Below are positions 44,956 through 53,613 of a stretch of DNA of 64,000 nt, piece after piece (position 1 is the stretch's first letter; each line of letters starts with the position of its first letter). Source of the DNA: Zobellella endophytica. GTDB taxonomy: Bacteria > Pseudomonadota > Gammaproteobacteria > Enterobacterales > Aeromonadaceae. A program made the translations under genes and the position numbers. The notes under the pieces were generated by a model that had not been told where the DNA came from, made no database searches, and was given only the letters and a program-made list of their open reading frames with translations. The DNA lies in contig NZ_PXYG01000008.1 of NCBI RefSeq assembly GCF_003012775.1, forward strand, positions 124,001 through 188,000. The letters run 5' to 3'.

Positions 44956-46368
44956 TCAGTCCTCCCCGCCGCTTTTCTTCAGCCGCTTGCTCAGGGCCGG
45001 CTGGGAGATGCCGAGCAGGCGGGCGGCCAAAGACTGGTTGCCCTGGGCCCGGCGCATGGCCTCGGCCACCAGCAGCTCGCCCGCCTGCTGCAGGGTGGGC
45101 AGGGGCTGTACCTCGGTGAACAGCGGCTGCTCGGCCGTATCCGCCGCCGGGGTGGGGCTGTCCTGGCCCAGCGCCTGGCGGAACACCTCCATCGACAGCA
45201 TATGGCTGCGGTGCCGGCTCATGGCGTCGAACACCAGGGCGCGCAGCTCGCGCACGTTGCCGGGAAAGGCGTAGTTGGCCAGCAGCACCTGCAGCTCCCT
45301 GGGCAGGGTCGGCACCGCCTTGCCCAGCTCCTCGGCGGCTTCGGCCAGGAAGTGGGCCAGCAGCAGGGGCAGGTCGGCCTTGCGCCGGCGCAGGGGCGGT
45401 ATCTCCACCTGGTGGATGCGCAGCCGGTAGTAGAGATCCTTGCGAAAGCCGCCGTCCTGCTGCTTTTTGGCCAGATCCTGATGGGTGGCCACCAGGATGC
45501 GGGCCCGCAGCCGCTTGGGCCTGTCGCTGCCGAGGGGGTAATACTCGCCTTCCTGCAGCAGGCGCAGCAGCTTGACCTGGGAGGCCTGGCTGAGATCGCC
45601 GATTTCGTCCAGGAACAGGGTGCCGCCGGCGGCCTGTTCGATCATGCCGGCCCGGGCCCGGTCGGCGCCGGTAAAGGCGCCGCGATGGTGGCCGAACAGG
45701 GTGTCGGCGAAGACGTTGTCATCCAGCCCGGCGACGTTGACGCTGACCATGGGCCCTTCGGCACTGCCGAGGCGGTGGATGGCCCGGGCGATCAGCTCCT
45801 TGCCGACCCCGCTCTCGCCGCAGATCAGCACCGGCTGGCGGCTGGCGGCGATGGCCTCCAGGTACTGGAACACGGATCTCATGCTCTTGTCCTGGGTGAC
45901 GATGTCGGCGAAGGCCTCGGGCTTTTCCAGGGTGTCGGTGAGGAAGCGGCGGCGCATCTCCTGGTTCTCCAGACGCATTTCCTGGGCCTGGATGGCGCGC
46001 TGGATACCGCCGATCAGCCGGTCTTCCTCCATGGTTTTCACGAAGTAGTCGTAGGCGCCGAGGCGGATGCAGCTCACCGCCGTTTCCAGCTGGTTCAGGC
46101 CGCTGATGATGATGGCGCCGATGTCGGGATGCTCTTCCTTGATGCGCGCCAGCAGCTCCTCGCCGGACAGGTGCGGCATGGTCAGGTCGAGCAGCACCAG
46201 GCCGATGGGCTCCCGGGCGATGGTGGCCATCACCTCGCGGCTGTCGGTGCAGCGGTAGAGGTGGTTGATGCCCTGGCGCTCCAGGGCGATGCTCAGGCTG
46301 CGCAGGAAGGGGGCTTCGTCGTCCACCAGCAGCACCCCGAAGCTGGGATAGCGGTTATTGGTGATCAC
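44956..46368 (-). CDS. Sigma-54-dependent response regulator
   Basis: 470 residues. Receiver domain 10-125 with D16, D17, phospho-acceptor D61 and K111. AAA+ domain: Walker A GESGVGK 184-190, GAFTGA 230-235, Walker B LFLDE 251-255. C-terminal Fis-type helix-turn-helix (RMAQGNQ-like helix at 440-465, ISQPALSKRLKK). Overlaps the kinase gene by 14 bases. The operators and sigma-54 promoter downstream point to the symporter as target. Confidence 0.93.
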   Translation of the reverse strand: MITNNRYPSFGVLLVDDEAPFLRSLSIALERQGINHLYRCTDSREVMATIAREPIGLVLLDLTMPHLSGEELLARIKEEHPDIGAIIISGLNQLETAVSCIRLGAYDYFVKTMEEDRLIGGIQRAIQAQEMRLENQEMRRRFLTDTLEKPEAFADIVTQDKSMRSVFQYLEAIAASRQPVLICGESGVGKELIARAIHRLGSAEGPMVSVNVAGLDDNVFADTLFGHHRGAFTGADRARAGMIEQAAGGTLFLDEIGDLSQASQVKLLRLLQEGEYYPLGSDRPKRLRARILVATHQDLAKKQQDGGFRKDLYYRLRIHQVEIPPLRRRKADLPLLLAHFLAEAAEELGKAVPTLPRELQVLLANYAFPGNVRELRALVFDAMSRHRSHMLSMEVFRQALGQDSPTPAADTAEQPLFTEVQPLPTLQQAGELLVAEAMRRAQGNQSLAARLLGISQPALSKRLKKSGGED

Positions 46369-48079
46369 TCTGGTTTCCTTTGAGCGCGGGCAGGGTAAGG
46401 GTGGCGGTGGTGCCCTGGCCGGGGGTGGAGTCGTATTCCAGCCGGCCGCCGTGCTCCTGCACTATGCCGGTGGACACCGCCAGGCCCAGGCCGATGCCGC
46501 CCTGCTCGCGTTTGGTGGTGAAAAAGGGATCCCGCAGCCGGGACAGGTGCTCCGGGGCGATGCCCCGGCCCTGGTCGCGGACTTCCAGGCCGAGTTCATG
46601 GGCGCCGGCCAGGTAGCGGGTGCTCACCGTTATGCCCTGCTCGGGATTGGTGAGCGCCTGGCAGGCATTGACGATCAGGTTGATCACCACCTGCTCGATG
46701 CGCTGGCCGTTGCCGCGAAAGGGCGGCAGCCCCTCGCCGTAGCTCACCTCGAAGTGGTGGCTGGCCTGGCGGATGCTGGTGTCGACCAAGCGGATGGCGG
46801 TGGCCACCACGGCGTTGAGATCCACGGTTTCGTTGAGCTCGCCCGGTCCCTGGCGGGCGAAGTCGCGCAGATCGTCGACGATGCGGCGGATGCGATCGGC
46901 ACTGGTGAGCATGTCCTCCAGCATGGCCGGGATCTCGTCGCGCATGCGGCTGTAGGGCAGGCCGCCCAAGTAGAAATCACCGTGGCGGTGGTAGTGCGCT
47001 TCCAGGATCTCCTCCGCGTCCAGGTAGGTCTCCTTCAGCACCGGCAGGTTGAGCAGCAGCAGGCCGCTGGGATTGTTGATCTCGTGAGCCACCCCCGACA
47101 CCAGTATGCCGAGGGAGGCCATCTTGTCGGCCTGCAGCAACTGCTGCTGCTGGCGCTCCAGCGCCCGGCTGCGGCGGTCCACTTCCCGGCGCAGGGTCCG
47201 GTTCCAGATCATGATGGCGGCCAGGCCCAGCAGCAGCAGCAGGGAAACCAGGGCGGCGGCCAGGCCGATCTTCTTCCAGGGCAGGCCGGGGCTTTCCAGC
47301 GGGCCCAGCCACTTGTCGTACAGGGCCTGCTGGCGGCCGGTGTTCTTGAGGATGGCCAGCCCCTCGCTGAAACGGGCCAGCAGCGCCTCGTTGCCCTTGG
47401 TCACCATGTAGCCGTAGCGGTGGGGCGGGAAGGGGTGGCCCACCGGCTCCAGGTTGGACAGCTCCAGCTCCCGGCCGAGATAGAGGCCGGGCAGGTTGGC
47501 CACCAGGGCGAAGTCGTGTCGGCCGGAGGCCAGCAGGCGCAGGGCGTCGGAATGGGTATCGACCGGCACGGCCAGGGCATCGGGCGCGAGCTGGCTGAGT
47601 TGCTCGTGCATGATGCTGTCGCGCTGCACTATCACCTCCCGCCCGGCCAGCTCGGCCAGGGTGACCTCGGCCGCCTCGCCCCGGCGGGCGAACAGGGAGT
47701 GGTTGATCAGCGCATGGGGCGGGGAGAAGGCGAACTGCCGGGTCCGCTCCGGGGAGAAGACGGCGCCCTGCAGCACGTCCAGCTCGCCGTCGAGCAGGCG
47801 CCGGCGCACCTGCTGCCAGTGGCCGAGCTCGAGCTCCACCTGCATGCCCATCACCTCGGCGATGGCCAGGGTCAGCTCGGTGTTGTAGCCGTCGGGCTCC
47901 CCCCGCTCGTTGATGAACTCGTAGGGCGGATAGTTGAGATCGCCGCCTACCCGGATGATGTCGTCCTGGGCGGCGGCCGGCCAGGCCAGGACCAGCCAGA
48001 GCAGGGCGGCCCAGGGGCTGGCCGGCCGGAGCCGGCTGCCCCTGGTTTTCTGGCCCTGTTCAAGTCCCGTTTCGTTCAT
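46355..48079 (-). CDS. Sensor histidine kinase with periplasmic binding-protein sensor
   Basis: 574 residues. Signal-like N-terminus (24-38), SBP_bac_3 domain in the periplasm (about 42-258, VGGDLNYPPYEFINERGEPD), membrane helix (269-293), phospho-acceptor H332 in SGVAHEINNPSG, and an ATPase domain with NLIVNACQAL, DQGRGIAPEHL and GGIGLGLAVSTG. The binding domain is of the amino-acid type, so the signal is probably an amino acid such as glutamate or aspartate, the presumed cargo of the symporter. Confidence 0.92.
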   Translation of the reverse strand: MNETGLEQGQKTRGSRLRPASPWAALLWLVLAWPAAAQDDIIRVGGDLNYPPYEFINERGEPDGYNTELTLAIAEVMGMQVELELGHWQQVRRRLLDGELDVLQGAVFSPERTRQFAFSPPHALINHSLFARRGEAAEVTLAELAGREVIVQRDSIMHEQLSQLAPDALAVPVDTHSDALRLLASGRHDFALVANLPGLYLGRELELSNLEPVGHPFPPHRYGYMVTKGNEALLARFSEGLAILKNTGRQQALYDKWLGPLESPGLPWKKIGLAAALVSLLLLLGLAAIMIWNRTLRREVDRRSRALERQQQQLLQADKMASLGILVSGVAHEINNPSGLLLLNLPVLKETYLDAEEILEAHYHRHGDFYLGGLPYSRMRDEIPAMLEDMLTSADRIRRIVDDLRDFARQGPGELNETVDLNAVVATAIRLVDTSIRQASHHFEVSYGEGLPPFRGNGQRIEQVVINLIVNACQALTNPEQGITVSTRYLAGAHELGLEVRDQGRGIAPEHLSRLRDPFFTTKREQGGIGLGLAVSTGIVQEHGGRLEYDSTPGQGTTATLTLPALKGNQSDHQ

Positions 48080-48143
48080 GCCGTCCGCCCGCTGCTACAA
48101 AGGCGACAGTATACCATCACTCGGGAGGGACATGGCCGGGGGC

Positions 48144-49352
48144 TCAGTCGTCGCTGGTGGCGGCAATCTTGTGGATGCTGAGGTCGGCGCCGTTGAATTC
48201 CTGTTCCTCGCTGAGCCGCAGGCCGGTCACGGCCTTGATGCCGCCGTACACCAGCAGGGCCCCGATCACCGCCACGGCGATGCCGGCCAGGGTGCCGATC
48301 AGCTGGGACACCAGGCTGACCCCGCCCAGGCCGCCGAGGGCGGACTGGCCGAAGATGCCGGCGGCGATGCCGCCCCAGGCGCCGCACAGGCCGTGCAGCG
48401 GCCAGACCCCGAGCACGTCGTCGATCTTCCATTTGTTCTGCTGCAGGGTGAACAGCCACACGAACAGGGCGCCGGCCACGGCGCCCACCGCCAGGGCACC
48501 GATGGGGTGCATGATGTCGGAGCCGGCGCACACCGCCACCAGCCCGGCCAGGGGGCCGTTATGGATAAAGCCCGGGTCGTTCCTGCCCAGGATCAGCGCG
48601 GCGATGATGCCGCCGACCATCGCCATCAGCGAGTTGATCGCCACCAGGCCGGAAATGCCGTCCAGGGTCTGGGCCGACATCACGTTGAAGCCGAACCAGC
48701 CGATGGACAATATCCAGGCGCCCAGGGCCAGGAAGGGGATGTTGGAGGGCGGAAAGGCCACCAGCCTGCCGCCCTTGTAGCGGCCCTGCCGCACGCCGAG
48801 CAGCAGCACCGCCACCAGGCCTATCCAGCCGCCCACCCCGTGCACCACCACCGAGCCGGCGAAGTCGTGAAAGGCGGCGCCGAAGCTCGCTTCCAGCCAG
48901 GCCTGGAAGCCGAAGTTGCCGTTCCAGATCAGGCCCTCGAAGAAGGGATAGACGAAGGCCACGGTCAGCGCCGAGGCGGTGAGCAGGGGCCAGAACCGGG
49001 CGCGCTCGGCGATGCCGCCGGAGACGATGGCCGGGATGGCGGCGGCGAAGGTCATCAGGAAGAAGAACTTCACCAGCTCGTAGCCCTGGCCGGCGGACAG
49101 GGTTTCGGCGTCCTGGAAGAAGGTGACGCCGTAGGCGACCCAGTAGCCGACGAAGAAGTAGGCCACGGCGGAAAAGCCGAAGTCGGTCATGATCTTGGCC
49201 AGGGCGTTGACCTGGTTTTTGTGGCGCACCGTGCCCACCTCGAGGAAGGCGAAGCCGGCGTGCATGGCGAACACCATCACGGCCCCCATCAGGATGAAGA
49301 GGGTGTTGGCGCTCTGCGCCAGGCTGTCGATGGCGCTGCTGATATGGTCCAT
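48144..49352 (-). CDS. amt: Ammonium transporter
   Basis: 402 residues with about eleven membrane helices. Amt signatures: FAFLEVGTVRHKN, DFAGSVVVHGVGGWIG (D163 and H171 region), GVWPLHGLCGAWGG with the second pore histidine, and SDIMHPIGALAVGAVAGAL. Takes up ammonium. The start at 49350-49352 (MDHISSAID) replaces longer frames without a sensible N-terminus. No glnK lies beside it. NtrC-like boxes upstream suggest nitrogen control. Confidence 0.93.
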   Translation of the reverse strand: MDHISSAIDSLAQSANTLFILMGAVMVFAMHAGFAFLEVGTVRHKNQVNALAKIMTDFGFSAVAYFFVGYWVAYGVTFFQDAETLSAGQGYELVKFFFLMTFAAAIPAIVSGGIAERARFWPLLTASALTVAFVYPFFEGLIWNGNFGFQAWLEASFGAAFHDFAGSVVVHGVGGWIGLVAVLLLGVRQGRYKGGRLVAFPPSNIPFLALGAWILSIGWFGFNVMSAQTLDGISGLVAINSLMAMVGGIIAALILGRNDPGFIHNGPLAGLVAVCAGSDIMHPIGALAVGAVAGALFVWLFTLQQNKWKIDDVLGVWPLHGLCGAWGGIAAGIFGQSALGGLGGVSLVSQLIGTLAGIAVAVIGALLVYGGIKAVTGLRLSEEQEFNGADLSIHKIAATSDD

Positions 49353-49396
49353 TGGTTCCTGTCTCCTGCAACCCGGTTGCCGCGACGGCAACCCGT

Positions 49397-49547
49397 GCAC
49401 CGTGGTGGTGCGATGTCGATGCGAACGGTCCAAAGTGGTGCATTCTTGCCCGGCGTGTCGCCGTCGCCGGTCGTCCCTATTATGGGCTCCCTTGAGCAAC
49501 ATGCTGATACGAAAGCAAAAATTTTACTGTTGGCACCATCTTGGTGC
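49397..49547. promoter_or_regulatory. Two NtrC-like boxes upstream of amt
   Basis: GCACCATCTTGGTGC (49533-49547) keeps the perfect GCACCA-N3-TGGTGC form of the enteric NtrC site, and GCACCGTGGTGGTGC (49397-49411) differs by one base. They lie 45-195 bases upstream of the amt start. The first could also be a stem following the DoxX operon. No convincing sigma-54 promoter at proper distance was found. Confidence 0.5.
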
Positions 49548-49548
49548 G

Positions 49549-49567
49549 GGGCCCCGTTGTTGGGCCC
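49549..49567 (-). terminator. Hairpin downstream of the bufferin operon
   Basis: Stem GGGGCCC/GGGCCCC with a short loop, about 60 bases past the DoxX stop. The T tract on the minus strand comes only 30 bases later, so termination is possible but weak. Confidence 0.45.
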
Positions 49568-49626
49568 CGTTACGCACAGGACACAGCATGAACCATGCCA
49601 AACAGTGTCGGGCCCGGCGGGGTCCC

Positions 49627-50103
49627 TTAGCCGCCGGACCGGCGGCGGGCCAGCCAGTGGTCGAGGGAGACGACGCCGGCCCCCCGCGCCATCAGCAGCA
49701 GCAGCACCGTGGCCCAGACGCCGTGCACCGGGTAGGCCCCCGGGTAGACCAGCAACTGGATCACCGCGGTCATTACCAGCAGCGCCAGGGCCGAGAGCCG
49801 GGTGGCGAGGCCGAGCAGCAGCAGCGTCGGGAACAGGTGTTCGGCCAGGGCGGCCAGGGTGGCGGCCAGCTCCGGCGACAACAGCGGCAACCGGTATTCG
49901 TCGCGGAACAGGATCACCGCGAGAGGCCTCAGCCGGGGCCAGCCCAGCTGGAACTCACCGGCGACGAGGTCGATGGCCAGGCCTTCGATCTTGGTCTGGC
50001 CCGACTTCCAGAACACGGCGGCGATGGCGAAGCGGCCGAGCAGGGCGACCAGGGAATGGGGGATGCGGCCTAGCCACAGATTGCAGTGCTGTACGGGGTT
50101 CAT
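49627..50103 (-). CDS. DoxX-family membrane protein of the bufferin operon
   Basis: 158 residues with four hydrophobic helices; LLGRFAIAAVFWKSGQTKIE (20-39) is the usual DoxX opening. Overlaps BufC by four bases (ATGA). DoxX proteins often close DUF692/DUF2063/DUF2282 operons, perhaps acting in redox at the membrane; the exact role is unknown. Confidence 0.88.
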   Translation of the reverse strand: MNPVQHCNLWLGRIPHSLVALLGRFAIAAVFWKSGQTKIEGLAIDLVAGEFQLGWPRLRPLAVILFRDEYRLPLLSPELAATLAALAEHLFPTLLLLGLATRLSALALLVMTAVIQLLVYPGAYPVHGVWATVLLLLMARGAGVVSLDHWLARRRSGG

Positions 50104-50861
50104 GACGAGGCTCCGGCGGGATAAAAGGCGGCGATGGCCTGGTGCTCCAGCAGGAGCGACAGGATGGGGCCCGGTTCGAAGTCCGGGTGCCGGTGCAGGG
50201 TCTGCTCCAGGGCATCGCCGAGTGGCAATCGCCGCAGCAGGGCGTCGATAAAGTCGGTGTCCGCATCACTCGGCGATATCACCCGCACCGAGAGCCCCGG
50301 ACGTAGCAGCAGGGCATTTTCCGGCCGGCGGGGGTCGACCGAAGCGATGGGCAACTGGCCCTGGTGCGCCCGCCACAGGGAGACGATCCCGTAGCCGGAG
50401 CGCAGCAGCCGGACCGGGGGTTGCAACCGCAGGCACTGGCCGGCCAGCCGTTGTTCGTCGGTCAGCAGGGCGGCCAGCGCCGCCTTGTCGAGCGGGATCG
50501 GGTCGGCGGCGTGCTGGGCGTCCAGCCAGGCCAGCTCCAGCCGGGCCATGTCGGCCAGGTAGGGCACCGGGGCGGCGGGGGGAAACCGCTCGATAAAGGC
50601 CGGCAGGGTGCGGCCGTAGTCGGTGAGCAGCGGCGAGGCCGGCGGCTGCTCGCCGATATAGACCCCGGCCAGGGCGCGGAAGAAGTCCTCGCCGACCAGT
50701 TGCCGGCACACCGGGAAGGTGGCGGCCAGGGCCTCGGTGAGCGAGGCCCGCACGTTGTTGCGATAGACCGCGAAGCGCGCCTGCCGGCCGGGCCGGTCGG
50801 CCACCTCGGCGGGCACGGGCAGCCCGGGATCGAACAGCGCCTTGACGAAGCTATGGTGCAT
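50100..50861 (-). CDS. bufC: DUF2063 protein, partner of the MNIO enzyme (BufC/HvfC)
   Basis: 253 residues. N-terminal DUF2063 (about 8-100, RQARFAVYRNNVRASLTEAL, FPVCRQLVGEDFF) followed by a C-terminal helical region. In bufferin and oxazolin systems this partner protein binds the precursor leader and aids the MNIO enzyme. ATG at 50859-50861, two bases past the BufB stop. Confidence 0.88.
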   Translation of the reverse strand: MHHSFVKALFDPGLPVPAEVADRPGRQARFAVYRNNVRASLTEALAATFPVCRQLVGEDFFRALAGVYIGEQPPASPLLTDYGRTLPAFIERFPPAAPVPYLADMARLELAWLDAQHAADPIPLDKAALAALLTDEQRLAGQCLRLQPPVRLLRSGYGIVSLWRAHQGQLPIASVDPRRPENALLLRPGLSVRVISPSDADTDFIDALLRRLPLGDALEQTLHRHPDFEPGPILSLLLEHQAIAAFYPAGASS

Positions 50862-50863
50862 CT

Positions 50864-51739
50864 TCAGGACTCCATGGGGGCGGTCAGCAGGGCCTCGGCC
50901 CGGCGGGCTTCCGCCAGCAGCTCCGCGAAGGCGGGGATCTGGTTGTCCCGCTCGATCAGGGTGGGCCGCGGACCCGTGCGCGCGAGCAGCCGGCGATACA
51001 GCGCCCACACCGGTTCGGCGATGGGGGCGCCGTGGCTGTCGATCAGCAGCCGGGCGCCGGCGTCGTCCCGTTGTTCGTCGAAGCCGGCCAGGTGCAGCTC
51101 GCCGATCCGGTCCAGCGGCAGGGCCTCGAGATAGGCGAGGGCGTCGTGGCCGTGGTTGACCGCCGAGACGTAGACGTTGTTCAGGTCCAGCAGCAGGCCG
51201 CAGCCGCTGCGGCGCACCACCTGGTTAATGAAATCGGCCTCCTCCAGGCTGGAGGAGGCAAGGGTCAGGTAGGTGGCGGGGTTTTCCAGCAAGATGGGAC
51301 CTTGCAGGCAGTCCTGGATCTGCCCGATATGGTCGCACACCCGTTGCAGCGAGGCCGGGGTGTAGGCCAGGGGCAGCAGGTCGTTGGCGAAGTGGCCGCC
51401 GTGGCCGGTCCAGGCCAGGTGCTCCGACACCGCCTCGGGCTGGTAGCGTGCCACCAGCCGCGCCAGCCGGGCCAGGTGCTCGCGGTCGAGGGCCTCTTCC
51501 CCGCCGATCGACATGCCCACGCCGTGGATGGAGAGCGGATAGCGGGCGCGGATCCGTTCCAGGTAATGGTGGCGCGGGCCGCCGGCCACCATGTAGTTTT
51601 CGGCGTGGATCTCGAAAAAGGCCAGGGGCGGTTGCTCGGCCAGTATGGTGTCGGCGTGCTGGAGCTTGAGCCCCAGCCCGACGCCGGCCGGCAGGCGGGA
51701 GGCACCGGCGTCCCGGCCCCGAGGCGTTGTCGGTGTCAT
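50864..51739 (-). CDS. bufB: DUF692 multinuclear non-heme iron oxidase (BufB/HvfB)
   Basis: 291-residue TIM-barrel enzyme of the MNIO family. Metal-ligand segments: HAENYM, SIHGVGMSIGGE, SEHLAWTGHGGHFANDLLPL, ILLENPATYL, LLLDLNNVYVSAVNHGHD and LHLAGFDE, LIDSHGAPI. Members modify cysteines of ribosomal peptides, in bufferins to 5-thiooxazoles. It follows the precursor gene by 16 bases. ATG at 51737-51739 has GGGAGG upstream. Confidence 0.92.
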   Translation of the reverse strand: MTPTTPRGRDAGASRLPAGVGLGLKLQHADTILAEQPPLAFFEIHAENYMVAGGPRHHYLERIRARYPLSIHGVGMSIGGEEALDREHLARLARLVARYQPEAVSEHLAWTGHGGHFANDLLPLAYTPASLQRVCDHIGQIQDCLQGPILLENPATYLTLASSSLEEADFINQVVRRSGCGLLLDLNNVYVSAVNHGHDALAYLEALPLDRIGELHLAGFDEQRDDAGARLLIDSHGAPIAEPVWALYRRLLARTGPRPTLIERDNQIPAFAELLAEARRAEALLTAPMES

Positions 51740-51755
51740 GGTGCCTCCCATTGGC

Positions 51756-52055
51756 TCAGGCCTTGGTTTCTTCGAAGGCCTCGAGCTGGCCGTAACCGGT
51801 GGGGGAGGTGGGCGAAGCGGTTTCCAGGCAGGTACCGGCGGGCACCAGTTTCCAGGCATTGCCCTGATGGTCCATCATGGCGGTGCCGGCGCAGGTGGTG
51901 CCGGGGCCGGCGGCGCAGTCGTTCTGGCCCTTGAGGGCGACGCCGTAGCATTTTTCGGTTTCGGCGCTGTCCTGGGCCAGCGCCGGCACGCTGACGGCGG
52001 AGAGGGCGGTACCCAGGGCAAAGGCGAGGGTGGTGGCGGTGGTTGCTTTGTTCAT
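51756..52055 (-). CDS. bufA: Bufferin-type RiPP precursor (DUF2282, BufA1)
   Basis: 99 residues: signal peptide (about 1-28, cut after ALAQ) acting as leader, then a core with four cysteines C36, C47, C55 and C76 in [19 protein letters not shown] and VPAGTC. This cysteine pattern is that of BufA1/HvfA proteins, which after modification by the MNIO enzyme bind copper in the periplasm and protect from copper excess. First gene of the operon BufA-BufB-BufC-DoxX. Confidence 0.9.
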   Translation of the reverse strand: MNKATTATTLAFALGTALSAVSVPALAQDSAETEKCYGVALKGQNDCAAGPGTTCAGTAMMDHQGNAWKLVPAGTCLETASPTSPTGYGQLEAFEETKA

Positions 52056-52164
52056 GTTGCGCTTCCTTCTGACAGTCGGTGTATGGCAAAAAGACGCGGC
52101 GTGATTGCCGTCATCCGAAGAGTAGACGCAAGCGGGGACGGGGTTCTTACAAAAATGTCGGCAA

Positions 52165-53532
52165 TTATTTGGCGGGCGCGTTGCCGCGCTGGGGGATCTC
52201 TTCGATTTCCACGATTTTCGAGCGGCTCATCACCACCTTCCAGCGCTGGATCAGCGGCGGGTTCTGGCCCTGTACCTCGCGGGTGATCAGGTTGATCAGG
52301 TAGCGTTTTTCCACCGGCTGGCGGGCGACCTGGTTTTCTTTCAGCTGGTAGACGTGGTGCGAGCCCTTTTCCATCAGCTTGGACAGCAGGCTCAGATCCA
52401 GCTGCAGGCTTTCCCGGGTCTGTTCGTAACCGCTGAGGAAGCGGGTGGGCAGCATGCGCGAGTGGCTGCCGTAGTGCATGATCACCTCCTCCCGCTGGCT
52501 GATGCTGGCGCGGCGGGCGGCGCGGATGTCCGCATCCAGGCGACTGTTGCGCTTGTAGTCGAACCATTCCAGCTGGCGGCCCACCAGCTGATTGCTGTGT
52601 ACGTCGAAATACTGACGGCGCCATTTGGGGCGCCCCTTGCGCAACCAGCGCCACAGGGTGTTACGCAGATCGTCCTTGAAGATCTCCCGCAGGGCGTAGA
52701 GCAGGGCCAGGGCGAAGATCACCATCAGCGAGATGCCGCCCAGGGTCTCGCGTACCTCGTAGGCGGCCAGCGACACCGAGGTCATCACCACGGCGGTGAC
52801 CGCGGCCTTGAGCAGCTTCTGCTCGCCGCCGCCCAGCTCGCGGGTCCTTTCCTTGAGCGTTACCGGGTATTCGATAAGCCGTCGCAGCAGCCGCATCTTG
52901 TTGGAGATGCGCGACAGGGAATCGTTGGTGTGGCTGGAGTTGTATTGCTGGGCCTCCCGGTGCCTGCGCTCGACCTCGCACACCTCCAGCAACAGGGTCT
53001 TGATCAGCCGGTAGTCGCCGTTGCGGGGCAGGTGCGCCACCAGCGACAGCAGCCGCTGCTCGGTGAACCAGGACAGGTAGTTGTCGATATTGGCGTAGTA
53101 CTTGAGCAGGGTGTCGTCGGCCGGCACGTTGCGCCGCAGTCGCTTGAGGATCTCCTGGGCCAGGGCGATGAATTCCTCCACCTCTTCCCGGGTGACGCCG
53201 TCCTTGTCGTTGCGTAGTTCGTGGCTGGACTGCTCCAGCCCCACCACGTACTGGTAGGCGTAGAGGCTGAGGCTGAGCCGGTATTGTTCGGCGGTGAGCC
53301 TGCCCCGGCGGGCCAGCCGGCTGTACACCAGCGGCAGGTGCTGGCGATCGCTGAAATAGGTGCGCTTGACGTGGATGGCGTTGTGGTAGAACTCCTCTTC
53401 CGGCACCACCTGGGTGTTGAGTCCCAGTTCGCCGGGTATAAAGAGGTAAATATCCAGCTTGTGCTCTACCGCCTCCCGCAGGATGCGGGAGATCTTGAGG
53501 GAAAAGCCGTCTTTGCGTTCAACGGTGATCAC
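52165..53532 (-). CDS. Conserved membrane protein of unknown function (455 aa)
   Basis: An N-terminal cytosolic half (1-245) rich in charged helices precedes two membrane helices (about 245-265 and 270-290), then a basic cytosolic C-terminal half. No motif known to me. [20 protein letters not shown] at the start and [20 protein letters not shown] near 345-365 may be useful for searches. A transcript of its own, 109 bases upstream of the bufferin operon in the same direction. Confidence 0.75.
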   Translation of the reverse strand: MITVERKDGFSLKISRILREAVEHKLDIYLFIPGELGLNTQVVPEEEFYHNAIHVKRTYFSDRQHLPLVYSRLARRGRLTAEQYRLSLSLYAYQYVVGLEQSSHELRNDKDGVTREEVEEFIALAQEILKRLRRNVPADDTLLKYYANIDNYLSWFTEQRLLSLVAHLPRNGDYRLIKTLLLEVCEVERRHREAQQYNSSHTNDSLSRISNKMRLLRRLIEYPVTLKERTRELGGGEQKLLKAAVTAVVMTSVSLAAYEVRETLGGISLMVIFALALLYALREIFKDDLRNTLWRWLRKGRPKWRRQYFDVHSNQLVGRQLEWFDYKRNSRLDADIRAARRASISQREEVIMHYGSHSRMLPTRFLSGYEQTRESLQLDLSLLSKLMEKGSHHVYQLKENQVARQPVEKRYLINLITREVQGQNPPLIQRWKVVMSRSKIVEIEEIPQRGNAPAK

Positions 53533-53613
53533 GGGCCGGGGGTCGCCAACAAAAAGTGATTAATGACAATATCTTAACCGATTTTTACGGTCGGCGCCCC
53601 CGGGCCGTGGGCC

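Noticed and set aside
49368-49382. Sigma-54-like CGGCAA-N5-TTGC upstream of amt
   Set aside because: Spacing is right, but the transcript would start 4 bases before the start codon, leaving the Shine-Dalgarno upstream of it.
46358-50105. Long plus-strand frames opposite the kinase, amt and DoxX genes
   Set aside because: Antisense shadows caused by high GC in third positions; the minus strand carries recognisable proteins throughout.
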